Origin: Holophagales bacterium
GTDB taxonomy: Bacteria; Acidobacteriota; Holophagae; Holophagales; Holophagaceae
Direction of reading: 5' to 3'
NCBI GenBank assembly: GCA_031283145.1
Contig: JAITCJ010000031.1
Coordinates: 1-5,951, forward strand
Length of the DNA: 5,951 nucleotides
The notes beneath the pieces are model-generated. The model worked only from the letters and a program-made list of their open reading frames with translations, did not search any database and was not told where the DNA came from. This document shows, in pieces, positions 1 to 5,709 of the stretch; position 1 is the stretch's first letter, and each line of letters starts with the position of its first letter. The translations under genes were made by a program, and so were the position numbers.

Positions 1-118
1 GAAGGAGGAATCTCTGAGCGCCCTCCAAAAAAATGACGCACAGTTGCTCAGGAGTCGCGCTGTTGATCCTCTGCAGCAAGTAACTATCCGATTGGGCAGC
101 GCCTTGATTTGGGATCAT
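1..118 (-). CDS. fliS: Flagellar export chaperone FliS, N-terminal part (cut by window edge)
   Basis: FliS is the cytoplasmic chaperone that binds the C-terminal tail of flagellin, prevents early polymerisation and helps deliver it to the type III export gate. Only the first 39 codons are in the window; the gene runs off the left edge. The visible peptide begins MIPNQGAAQSDSYLLQ and continues with a stretch including NSATPEQLCVIFLEGA. This matches the family pattern of an N-terminal Y...I..A.PEQL...LYDGA.RF helix. The ATG at 118 is preceded on the minus strand by GGAG (127-130) with an 8-base spacer. The gene starts 52 bp after the fliD stop, the usual fliD-fliS order. The start and family are well supported; the length and intactness of the rest cannot be judged. 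Confidence 0.86.
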   Translation of the reverse strand, partial: MIPNQGAAQSDSYLLQRINSATPEQLCVIFLEGAQRFLL

Positions 119-145
119 GTGAACAACTCCTGGATACAACTGTGC

Positions 146-174
146 ATTATACCCCAAGTGTACGACAAAATCAA
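146..174 (-). promoter_or_regulatory. Candidate sigma-70-like promoter before fliS
   Basis: On the minus strand a perfect TATAAT (146-151) lies 17 bases downstream of TTGATT (169-174), which matches TTGACA at four of six positions. The -35 box overlaps the fliD stop codon, and the start site would fall about 20 bases before the fliS ATG. It could give fliS extra expression independent of the flagellin promoter. The match is by consensus only, and chance occurrence in an AT-rich gap is possible. Confidence 0.4.
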
Positions 175-1514
175 TACAAGCCGCTCAGGCTTTGTCCGGC
201 GGCCTGTAATTGGCCTACGAGGCTTTCCAGCCTGGCAAACTGAGCGGTCAGCAGTTCTTTCCTCCGGTCCAGTCTGGTCTGGATAGTATCAATCTGTTTG
301 CTGAGATTGGAATTCGTGTTGTCAATGCCATTTATGAAAGCCGTTATTGTCCCGCCGGTCGAGGCCGTCAGACTGTCAACAAAAGTTTTGGTGGTAGAAG
401 ACGCTTTATCAAAGATGCGGCCAACGAGGTCGGGATTTTCTTTAAGCGCCTCTTCCAGTTTTTTAGTATCCAGAGACAGTGTGCCGTCGCGCTCGGTCTT
501 CAGACCCAGTGTGGCGGAACTTCCCTGGATATTCCCGCCCTCTTCGATAACTCCGGTCAGGCTGGAACGCAACTGAGAAAATATGGATTGCATTGACAAG
601 TCGCCAGCGAATATGCCGCCCTTGCCCGAAGCGTTTTTGTACGCCTGATAAGCGGAGTTGAACTTGCTGACGACGTCCTGGTACGCCTTGACGATGGAAT
701 CTTTGTCCAGAGAGACATTTAAATTAATGGTCTTGCTTGAGTCGGCTTTGTTCAGCGTAAGCGTCACGCCGTCAACCGCGTCGGTGATGGTATTTGAGGA
801 GCGCTCAATCTCAACGCCGTTCAGCGTGAATTTCGCGTTTTGCGCAGCGGTGGTCGCGACGCCATAGGATGAAGCGTCATCCTCGTTATCCGCTACGCCG
901 AGCGCGTTGCTCGCGCCGCCGAAAATACCAATATTGCCGCCGCCATTCTTGCCTTCGCCTGTATCTGTGGAAGAAAGGACAAGGCGATAGTTGCCCGGCG
1001 TCGTTTGAACAATAGTGGATGAAACGCCGGACTCGGCGGACTCGGCGTTAATGGCGTCATTGAGGTCCGCCAGCGATGTCTTGCCGTCCTGGAGAGCAAT
1101 TTCTGTCTTTACGCCGTCCTTATTTACAATCGTATAGACATCCCCGGCGCTTCCAACAGGATCATCAGCAGGCGAGCCAAAAGATTTTCCTGTCTCCAGA
1201 CGAGCTTTGGTGGCCAACTGACTGACGGATATGTCGTACGACCCCGAAGCCGCGCCCTTTGCCGTAGCGGAAACAGAAGCGGCGTCCGAGCTGGTGACGG
1301 CACGGGCGGACAGGCTGGCGCTGTTCAGTGAGGAAATACTTGTCGCCAGGCCGGTCAGGGCGGTTCTTATGGATTGCAGGACGGTTTTCTTTTGATTGTT
1401 CGCCGTTTGGCGGGCTTGCAGACGGTTGATCGGCGCGCCTTCCTGCTGCAGTATTGACTGAATCAACTGATCAGTAGGTATTCCGGTTGAAATTCCGGCA
1501 AATGACATTGCCAT
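171..1514 (-). CDS. fliD: Flagellar filament cap protein FliD (hook-associated protein 2)
   Basis: FliD forms the cap at the tip of the filament and guides exported flagellin subunits into place. The product is 447 residues, within the usual range for the family. The FliD N-terminal domain lies at about residues 5-105: a GISTGIPTDQLIQSIL start, then a coiled-coil-prone segment rich in Q, R and K. The middle is a variable Ser/Thr/Gly-rich region at about 105-220. The FliD C-terminal domain lies at about 225-440 and includes a TLGLKTERDGTLSLD block. It ends in a helical segment with DTIQTRLDRRKELLTAQFAR and LESLVGQLQ, typical of the cap's terminal coiled coil. The ATG at 1514 has AAGGAG (1521-1526) six bases upstream. 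A second ATG two codons later is worse spaced. The gene lies 54 bp after flaG and before fliS in the same direction, so it is probably cotranscribed. The family call is firm. Confidence 0.95.
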   Translation of the reverse strand: MAMSFAGISTGIPTDQLIQSILQQEGAPINRLQARQTANNQKKTVLQSIRTALTGLATSISSLNSASLSARAVTSSDAASVSATAKGAASGSYDISVSQLATKARLETGKSFGSPADDPVGSAGDVYTIVNKDGVKTEIALQDGKTSLADLNDAINAESAESGVSSTIVQTTPGNYRLVLSSTDTGEGKNGGGNIGIFGGASNALGVADNEDDASSYGVATTAAQNAKFTLNGVEIERSSNTITDAVDGVTLTLNKADSSKTINLNVSLDKDSIVKAYQDVVSKFNSAYQAYKNASGKGGIFAGDLSMQSIFSQLRSSLTGVIEEGGNIQGSSATLGLKTERDGTLSLDTKKLEEALKENPDLVGRIFDKASSTTKTFVDSLTASTGGTITAFINGIDNTNSNLSKQIDTIQTRLDRRKELLTAQFARLESLVGQLQAAGQSLSGLY

Positions 1515-1568
1515 AGGTTACTCCTTACTTCAAAGCGCTTCGTTCGCGGGCACGGCGTCCACATTTAA

Positions 1569-2114
1569 TTAAGAGTGGGTGTTGAGAAAAACTCCATTAT
1601 CCGCTAAGTTTTCTGTCATTTTCCTCAGTTGTTTGACCATGGAGAGGAATTCGTCAGGCGGGTACTGTTTGACCACTTCCTTTGTAACGGGATTGACTAT
1701 CTTCAAAATGAGCCTGTCCGTGTCTTCGTCAATATTGAACTTTAAGTCCGACGGCAAGTTGTCCAGGTATTCCCTGAAGGTTTTCACCGCTTCATTCAAA
1801 GCGGCTTCTGAAACCAAAGGCGGTTTATTTTCAGGAAGTCCCGTGTCTTTATCCGCCTGGTCGCTTTCGCCTGTTTCATTCGGGGCGTCGGCCCTTGTCA
1901 CATCCTTTGTAACATTGTTATTTACAGCGGCGCCCGCGCTGCTCTGAATCTGACCGGCGGCCGTGTTTGTAAAGCCTGCGTTCAGAGATTTCTTGGTCCC
2001 AATCGTATCCGCAACTGCTTGAGTTTTCGCGGTCTGAGCCTGAGCTTGTGGATTGACAAGCGAAGCAGGTACTATTGAGCCTTTAGCGCTAGCCATTGAT
2101 AGTGGATCTGGCAT
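1569..2114 (-). CDS. flaG: FlaG family flagellar protein
   Basis: FlaG proteins are small proteins encoded beside flagellin and fliD; loss in other bacteria changes filament length, but the molecular mechanism is poorly defined. The product is 181 residues, longer than the common 110-140. The extra length is an N-terminal low-complexity tract at about residues 1-100, rich in Ala, Gln, Asn, Thr and Asp and probably disordered. The conserved FlaG domain is the C-terminal 75-80 residues. It shows LKFNIDEDTDRLILKIVNP, then a TKEVVKQYPPDEFLSMVKQL stretch, which is the hallmark pattern of DE.T...V.KV.D..T.EV.RQ.PPEE. There is no signal peptide or membrane segment. The ATG at 2114 is preceded by AGGAG with a six-base spacer. 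The gene sits between flagellin and fliD in the same direction. Confidence 0.9.
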   Translation of the reverse strand: MPDPLSMASAKGSIVPASLVNPQAQAQTAKTQAVADTIGTKKSLNAGFTNTAAGQIQSSAGAAVNNNVTKDVTRADAPNETGESDQADKDTGLPENKPPLVSEAALNEAVKTFREYLDNLPSDLKFNIDEDTDRLILKIVNPVTKEVVKQYPPDEFLSMVKQLRKMTENLADNGVFLNTHS

Positions 2115-2147
2115 AATTGGCTCCTGTCGCTAGGTTTATGCGGAAAC

Positions 2148-2173
2148 GGGAGAAGCCCCATGCGGAGCCTCCC
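2148..2173 (-). terminator. Hairpin between flagellin and flaG (attenuator or mRNA-stabilising stem)
   Basis: On the minus strand GGGAG-GCTCC, loop GCAT, GGGGC-TT-CTCCC folds into a 10-bp stem with one G-U pair and a two-base bulge. It lies 30 nt after the flagellin stop. It is followed by GTTTCC, so the U-tract is poor and termination would be partial at best. The position fits the known need for far more flagellin than FlaG, FliD or FliS: either partial termination or protection of the flagellin mRNA 3' end. Which of these applies cannot be told from the sequence. Confidence 0.5.
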
Positions 2174-2202
2174 CCTCGTTATCGTCCATAATTCTCTGAA
2201 GA

Positions 2203-3003
2203 TTAGCGGATGAGGCCAAGGATACTCTGAGCCGCCTGGTTGGACTGTCCCAGAGCGCTGGTGCCGGACTGGGTTAGTATCTGGAACTTGGTCAGGCTGA
2301 TGACTTCGTCCGCGATGTTGGCGTCCTTGATCTGGCTGCTGGCTGCCGTAAAGTTTTCAACCTGGATACCCAGGGTGTTGGCCAGGGTGTTCAGTGATTG
2401 CTGACTGGACCCGATGGAGGCGCGCTGCATACTGACAGATTGGAGAGCCTGGTCTATATATTTCGCGGCAGTGTCGGCGCCGGACACAGTCTTTACATCG
2501 TGACCTGAAAGGTTGAAAGTCATAGTGCCGATTGTAATCGCTATTTTCTCGTAACCGGCAACGGCGACTTCCAGTTTATCGGTAACGAATATTGTCGTGG
2601 CGTTGAAGGTAGCGTTTGCGGCGACATTGTTGATAGCATCCGTGATAACCTTGAATTCAAGGTTAATGGCCTCGCGGTTGGAAGCGCTGATGGTGCCAGT
2701 CGCGGCCTGTTGCGTCAACTCGGCGGCGCGTGTCAAGAGGGCGGTGACTTCTTCCAGAGCGCCGTCTCCGACTTGCAGGTAAGCGATACCATCGTAAGCG
2801 TTGCGTCTGGCCTGGGCGGATACTCTTATGTCGGCGCCCAATCTGTTGCTGATGGCCAAACCGGCGGCGTCGTCAGAGGCCTTGTTGATGCGCGCGCCCG
2901 TGGTCAGGCGTTGTATTGTTTTTTCCAGTCCGGACTGGGTTACGCCCAATGTTCTGCTGGCGTTGATGGCGGAAATGTTATTGAGAATAGACCCTGCGGC
3001 CAT
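2203..3003 (-). CDS. Flagellin (short filament subunit)
   Basis: This is the filament structural subunit, exported by the flagellar type III system and polymerised under the FliD cap. The product is 266 residues, close to the minimal flagellin. It consists essentially of the conserved D0/D1 ends joined by a short variable segment of about 40 residues (about 140-180), with no large D2/D3 domains. The N-terminal domain (about 1-140) has SILNNISAINASRTL, LTTGARINKASDDAAGLAIS, and a LLTRAAELTQQAATGT stretch at the equivalent of the Salmonella QRVRELAVQSANST region. The C-terminal domain ends ALGQSNQAAQSILGLIR, the canonical terminal helix. No signal peptide is seen, as expected. The ATG at 3003 follows AAGGAGG (3009-3015) with a five-base spacer. 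It is the first gene of the operon, behind a sigma-28-type promoter and a hairpin leader. The symbol is left blank because fliC, flaA, flaB and hag cannot be told apart here. Confidence 0.96.
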   Translation of the reverse strand: MAAGSILNNISAINASRTLGVTQSGLEKTIQRLTTGARINKASDDAAGLAISNRLGADIRVSAQARRNAYDGIAYLQVGDGALEEVTALLTRAAELTQQAATGTISASNREAINLEFKVITDAINNVAANATFNATTIFVTDKLEVAVAGYEKIAITIGTMTFNLSGHDVKTVSGADTAAKYIDQALQSVSMQRASIGSSQQSLNTLANTLGIQVENFTAASSQIKDANIADEVISLTKFQILTQSGTSALGQSNQAAQSILGLIR

Positions 3004-3008
3004 GGCAT

Positions 3009-3042
3009 CCTCCTTGATGCGTTGGGTGGCGTCCGTGCCACC
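3009..3042 (-). promoter_or_regulatory. Flagellin leader: GGA-loop hairpin plus GGA in the Shine-Dalgarno (candidate CsrA sites)
   Basis: Reading the minus strand, 3042-3025 is a perfect 6-bp GC-rich stem GGTGGC/GCCACC around the hexaloop ACGGAC. Ten to sixteen bases further on, the Shine-Dalgarno AAGGAGG (3015-3009) also contains GGA motifs. A GGA in a hairpin loop upstream, together with a GGA overlapping the ribosome binding site, is the known layout of CsrA-repressed leaders, including the Bacillus subtilis hag leader controlled by CsrA and FliW. The hairpin is directly visible; CsrA binding is inferred. The stem could instead simply help keep the ribosome site open or protect the 5' end. 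Confidence 0.55.
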
Positions 3043-3059
3043 ATGTTTTGACGTTCAAT

Positions 3060-3086
3060 GTTTCGGCAACTTTTTCCCCGGACTTA
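3060..3086 (-). promoter_or_regulatory. Sigma-28 (FliA) promoter for the flagellin operon
   Basis: On the minus strand TAAG (3083-3086), exactly 15 bases, then GCCGAAAC (3060-3067) matches the FliA consensus TAAA-N15-GCCGATAA with only three mismatches. A run of nine A residues (plus-strand T9, 3089-3097) lies immediately upstream and could act as an UP-like element. The start site would be near 3050-3055, giving a leader of about 50 nt. The position 57 bp before a flagellin ATG strongly supports the call and implies that the operon is a late, class 3 flagellar operon. Confidence 0.82.
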
Positions 3087-3142
3087 ACTTTTTTTTTCTT
3101 ACATTTTTGAAACCATATATTATTCCGTGTTAAATATTGATA

Positions 3143-3168
3143 GCGCATGTGCCCAAAGGCCCATGCGC
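3143..3168. repeat. Inverted repeat H1 (divergent intergenic region)
   Basis: GCGCATG (3143-3149) pairs with CATGCGC (3162-3168). After one T/C mismatch, GCC (3151-3153) pairs with GGC (3158-3160) around a four-base loop. It is the leftmost of four adjacent dyads. No U-tract follows on either strand, so it is not a standard intrinsic terminator. Confidence 0.65.
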
Positions 3169-3173
3169 CCTTG

Positions 3174-3205
3174 TAGCAGTTCAACACTTTGTAGTTGAAC
3201 TGCTA
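3174..3205. repeat. Perfect 12-bp inverted repeat H2
   Basis: TAGCAGTTCAAC (3174-3185) and GTTGAACTGCTA (3194-3205) are exact reverse complements separated by eight bases. It lies six bases after H1 and one base before H3. A perfect 12-bp dyad in a short intergenic region is very unlikely by chance. No T-run follows on either strand. Confidence 0.8.
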
Positions 3206-3206
3206 T

Positions 3207-3232
3207 GCTGGGATTTACAAGTAAATCCCAGC
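3207..3232. repeat. Perfect 12-bp inverted repeat H3
   Basis: GCTGGGATTTAC (3207-3218) and GTAAATCCCAGC (3221-3232) are exact reverse complements separated by AA, so about 11 bp could pair around a CAAG tetraloop. On the plus strand it is followed by CGCTTATT and on the minus strand by ATAGC, so it lacks the T-run of an intrinsic terminator. Its arm sequence is unrelated to that of H2, so the two are not copies of one repeat. Confidence 0.8.
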
Positions 3233-3235
3233 CGC

Positions 3236-3279
3236 TTATTGCTTGTAGAGTACTCTGCCCACCGTTGCGCAAGCAATAA
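3236..3279. repeat. Inverted repeat H4 with an inner palindrome, upstream of the pRiA4b-like gene
   Basis: TTATTGCTTG (3236-3245) and CAAGCAATAA (3270-3279) are exact reverse complements, 10 bp each. The 24-base interval begins with the perfect 10-bp palindrome AGAGTACTCT (3247-3256). As RNA this would make a long stem with an inner hairpin. As DNA the inner palindrome could be a dimeric repressor site. It ends 43 bases before the ATG at 3323, so it may lie in that gene's leader or promoter. No convincing -35/-10 pair was found here. Confidence 0.65.
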
Positions 3280-3322
3280 AAGCGAAAAATGCTATTTTGC
3301 TAGCTGACTGGAGGTTTTGGTC

Positions 3323-3952
3323 ATGACTGATTCCGCCGCAATGACAAAGGCAAATCCCTCGTTCGATTTGGATATTGAACTCACTCTTACTAAAAATAAC
3401 GCGAAACGCAAAATTCGTGTCGGGGCGAACATTACATTTGAGCGCCTGCACAAAATAATCGGAGCGGCGTACAACTGGCATGAGTGCCATCTGTACCAGT
3501 TTTTGCTGTTCAAAAAAGGCGAGCCTGAAGAGATGCCTTCCATTGAGATTGTCACAGACAAGGAAGACTCGTTCAATCCCAAAACAGCGAAACTCGCCCG
3601 TCGCGCGAAGCTGTGCGATTATTTGGACGAGTACAAGTATATCCTGTATATTTATGATTTTGGCGACGATTGGTCGCACTACATTGACGTTGTGGGTAAA
3701 TCTGATAATTGCGACGGCAAGTTGCCCTTGCTCCTTGATGGCGAGAATGACGCGCCGCCTGAAGACTGCGGAGGCGCGGAGGGCTTCGCCGACTTCCTTG
3801 AGATCGTCAATAACCCAAAGCACAAGGAACACAAAGGAACAAAAAAGTGGGCTAAAGAGCAGGGTTGGGAGCCTTTTGACTTAGAGCGAGCCAGACTGTG
3901 TGTTTATTTGGCGGGGAATCCTGGACGCGGCGTTAGGGTACAAGATAGTTGA
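3323..3952 (+). CDS. pRiA4b ORF-3-like (IS1096 TnpR-like) protein
   Basis: The 209-residue product belongs to the plasmid pRiA4b ORF-3-like family, also named IS1096 element passenger TnpR family. The biochemical role of this family is not established; the TnpR label does not imply demonstrated resolvase activity. Visible family marks are an N-terminal beta-rich start (FDLDIELTLTKNNAKRKIRV, residues 14-33) and a LHKIIGAAYNWHECHLYQF stretch at about 42-60. The signature YDFGDDWSH lies at 111-119, DGENDAPPEDCGG at 139-151, and a C-terminal region rich in Lys, His and Glu follows. There is no signal peptide or membrane segment. The ATG at 3323 has GGAGG (3310-3314) eight bases upstream; a TTG two codons earlier is too close to that site. 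The gene lies 28 bp before the glycosyltransferase gene on the same strand. The family is often found with plasmids and insertion elements, so it may have been acquired. Confidence 0.87.
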   Translation: MTDSAAMTKANPSFDLDIELTLTKNNAKRKIRVGANITFERLHKIIGAAYNWHECHLYQFLLFKKGEPEEMPSIEIVTDKEDSFNPKTAKLARRAKLCDYLDEYKYILYIYDFGDDWSHYIDVVGKSDNCDGKLPLLLDGENDAPPEDCGGAEGFADFLEIVNNPKHKEHKGTKKWAKEQGWEPFDLERARLCVYLAGNPGRGVRVQDS

Positions 3953-3980
3953 TAATTGCGGCTTGACCGGCGGAGAATAT

Positions 3981-5288
3981 GTGTCTCTTATTTCATTGGC
4001 GATGATAGTTAAGGACGAAGAAACATCTCTGGCGCGCTGCCTGAAGTCGGTTGAAACGCTTGTTGATGAAATAATTATAGTTGACACAGGCTCAACGGAT
4101 AAGACAGTTGAAATCGCGCGGGGCTTTGGGGCGTGTGTGCGTCATTTTAAGTGGCGCGACGACTTTGCGGCGGCCAGGAACGAGAGCCTCAAATATTGCC
4201 TGAATCCTTGGGTTCTCATTTTGGACGCGGACGAGGCCATTGACCCGCTGGACCATGAAAAAATCAAAGACGCCTGTCTGCGCCCAGGAGCGGATGCCTG
4301 GGAGCTGACCATACGCAACTATATGTCGTCGTCTATGGCGACCACCCATGATATTGGAGCCGCGCCTAATAAATCCACTTACAATGAAGGCAAAGAATGC
4401 CCGTTTTATACAGATAACCCGTGTCTGAGACTGGTAAAGAAATTTGACGGTTTGTCATTTACGGGCAAAATTCACGAAACCATAGGCAAGACAATTCTGT
4501 CACTGGGAAAGACCATCGGCGGGCTGGACGCCGTGATACACCACTACGGAAAGCTGAACAGCGACAGGGAGGGGTATAAGGCGCGGTATTACTTTACGCT
4601 TGCCGAGCGCGAGGCTCAAAAAAACCCTGCGGATAAGTGGAGCCAGTTTAATTTACTGCAACAGGCACTGCGCGCCGAGCAGTGGGAGGCCGCGCTGGGG
4701 GCGGCTCAGGCGACCATAAAATTCAATCTGACGGCGGAGCCGCTTGTATTCTATGGGGCCGGGGTGGCTCTGCAAAAGATGGAGAGGCACGAGGAAGCCG
4801 TTGAGTATTTTGACTTGCTGTTAAAACAGAATCCCAAACACGCTCTGGGCATTCTGTGCAAGGGGTCTTCGTACGAAGCCCTTGGAAACGCGAATGGCGC
4901 GCGCGAACTAATGATAAAGGCCATAGACTTGCAGCCGAGCTATGTGCCCGCGTATGTGAGCCTGTCTGAATTGGAACTGCGTTTAAACAATTTTGAGGCA
5001 GCTCGTAAAATAGCTCTGGACGCTATGAATGTCACCCCAGCGGAGTCGGCGCTGTACGACCTATTATTAAAAATTGAACTTGCCAGGGACAACCGCCAAC
5101 AAGCCGCGCAGGACGCGCTGCGCGGGATACAACAGTGCCCCGCCGGCGGCGAGGGCAGGTGGCACCGCCTTGTCGCGGTCTGTCTGTACCAGACCGGCGA
5201 GACCGCCGCCGCCAGATCCATGCTGGAACTTGGCCTCAGAACATTTCCGAATGATCCTGACCTGACGCGGCTGAAGGGGATGATTTAA
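3981..5288 (+). CDS. Family 2 glycosyltransferase with C-terminal TPR domain
   Basis: This is a predicted cytoplasmic glycosyltransferase of the GT-A fold (GT2, SunS-like type) fused to tetratricopeptide repeats, 435 residues. The GT domain spans about 1-190. It has SLAMIVKDEE (5-14), EIIIVDTGSTDKT (30-42, nucleotide-sugar binding), FAAARNESL (62-70) and the metal-binding DXD motif as DADE (82-85). It ends with GKIHE (162-166) and IHHYG (186-190), which are typical of this GT-TPR group. About 200-430 holds five to six TPR-like helical pairs, including SYEALGNANGARELMIKAI. The start chosen is GTG 3981 because GGAG (3972-3975) lies five bases upstream. The frame stays open to a GTG at 3900, but that would overlap the previous gene and has no ribosome site. 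Similar genes lie beside flagellar genes in other bacteria. Glycosylation of flagellin is a reasonable guess, but the acceptor and sugar are unknown. Confidence 0.9.
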   Translation: MSLISLAMIVKDEETSLARCLKSVETLVDEIIIVDTGSTDKTVEIARGFGACVRHFKWRDDFAAARNESLKYCLNPWVLILDADEAIDPLDHEKIKDACLRPGADAWELTIRNYMSSSMATTHDIGAAPNKSTYNEGKECPFYTDNPCLRLVKKFDGLSFTGKIHETIGKTILSLGKTIGGLDAVIHHYGKLNSDREGYKARYYFTLAEREAQKNPADKWSQFNLLQQALRAEQWEAALGAAQATIKFNLTAEPLVFYGAGVALQKMERHEEAVEYFDLLLKQNPKHALGILCKGSSYEALGNANGARELMIKAIDLQPSYVPAYVSLSELELRLNNFEAARKIALDAMNVTPAESALYDLLLKIELARDNRQQAAQDALRGIQQCPAGGEGRWHRLVAVCLYQTGETAAARSMLELGLRTFPNDPDLTRLKGMI

Positions 5289-5319
5289 AATTTATAGCCG
5301 ATCAACTTTAAAATCATCC
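5278..5319 (+). terminator. Weak stem-loop overlapping the glycosyltransferase stop codon
   Basis: GGATGATTT (5278-5286) and AAATCATCC (5311-5319) are exact reverse complements. After one A/A mismatch, three more A-T pairs close a 16-base loop. The stop codon (5286-5288) is at the base of the loop side. Only TGTTTATC follows, so there is no good U-tract. It may mark the transcript's 3' end or slow decay; as an intrinsic terminator it is weak. Confidence 0.35.
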
Positions 5320-5709
5320 TGTTTATCCAAGTGGGAGGCGCTTCGTTTCAAGCCCACATTTTCGTTACGCGCTCCGCCAACAGGAATGGAGGCAAATCAC
5401 AATTGGCACTGGCGCCGCGAGGGGGCACAGTGGCTTACGGCGATTGACCGCGTTAAAAGCGGAACGACAGGCGCAGACGAAAAAAGCATGGTATAGCAGT
5501 TCCCATTGTCAATGCTACAAATGGCCGTGTGAATGCGGCTGTTTGCGGCATGTTGCGCTGCCGCTTTTGCACAGCAGCAATGTGATTTGGTATGATTTGG
5601 TCTCAAAGCACAGTGGAGTAGAAATGAAGCAATGGCGTGGAATAGACACGACATGCCAAGAACGCGACATCGTATCAGGGTTTCCCTGTTTTTCAAAAAC
5701 TTTGGCGCT
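5289..5709. other. Stretch without a recognisable gene, holding small repeats
   Basis: No reading frame in these 421 bases matches a family I recognise with any confidence. Frames of 89 codons (plus, 5444-5713) and 109 codons (minus, 5397-5726) are open, but they lack a good ribosome site and have odd Cys/His-rich compositions. What can be seen: a bulged hairpin GTGG...CCAC (5331-5357), a 10-bp near-perfect tandem repeat GATTTGGTAT/GATTTGGTCT (5584-5603), and a small hairpin with T-run at 5676-5693. The stretch lies between an intact gene and a decayed transposase, and it reads like degraded insertion-element or intergenic DNA. Confidence 0.5.
5676..5693 (+). terminator. Small terminator-like hairpin with T-run
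   Basis: CAGGG (5676-5680), loop TTT, CCCTG (5684-5688) is followed directly by TTTTT (5689-5693). The layout is that of a plus-strand intrinsic terminator, but the stem has only 5 bp and the loop is tight. It lies nearly 390 bp after the glycosyltransferase stop. It might end read-through from that gene before the transposase remnant. Confidence 0.35.

Noticed and set aside
44..286. 80-codon plus-strand frame over the fliS start and fliD end
   Set aside because: It overlaps the fliS and fliD coding regions on the other strand and shows no recognisable protein.
210..596. 128-codon plus-strand frame opposite fliD
   Set aside because: It is antisense to a clear fliD domain, has no family resemblance and no ribosome site.
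2136..2189. 17-codon minus-strand frame between flagellin and flaG
   Set aside because: It has no proper Shine-Dalgarno and coincides with a strong hairpin, which explains the sequence better.
3143..3279. CRISPR array or tandem direct repeats
   Set aside because: The four elements are inverted repeats with unrelated arm sequences and no regular spacing; no repeat unit recurs.
3137..3300. Sigma-70 promoter for the pRiA4b-type gene
   Set aside because: Single boxes such as TTGATA (3137) and TTTACA (3214) occur, but none has a good -10 partner at 16-18 bases.
3236..3832. 198-codon minus-strand frame opposite the pRiA4b-type gene
   Set aside because: It is a mirror frame of a gene with clear family motifs; its own translation looks like no known family.
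3900..3980. Upstream GTG start for the glycosyltransferase adding 27 residues
   Set aside because: It would overlap the preceding gene by 53 bp, has no ribosome site, and the extra residues precede the normal GT2 start.
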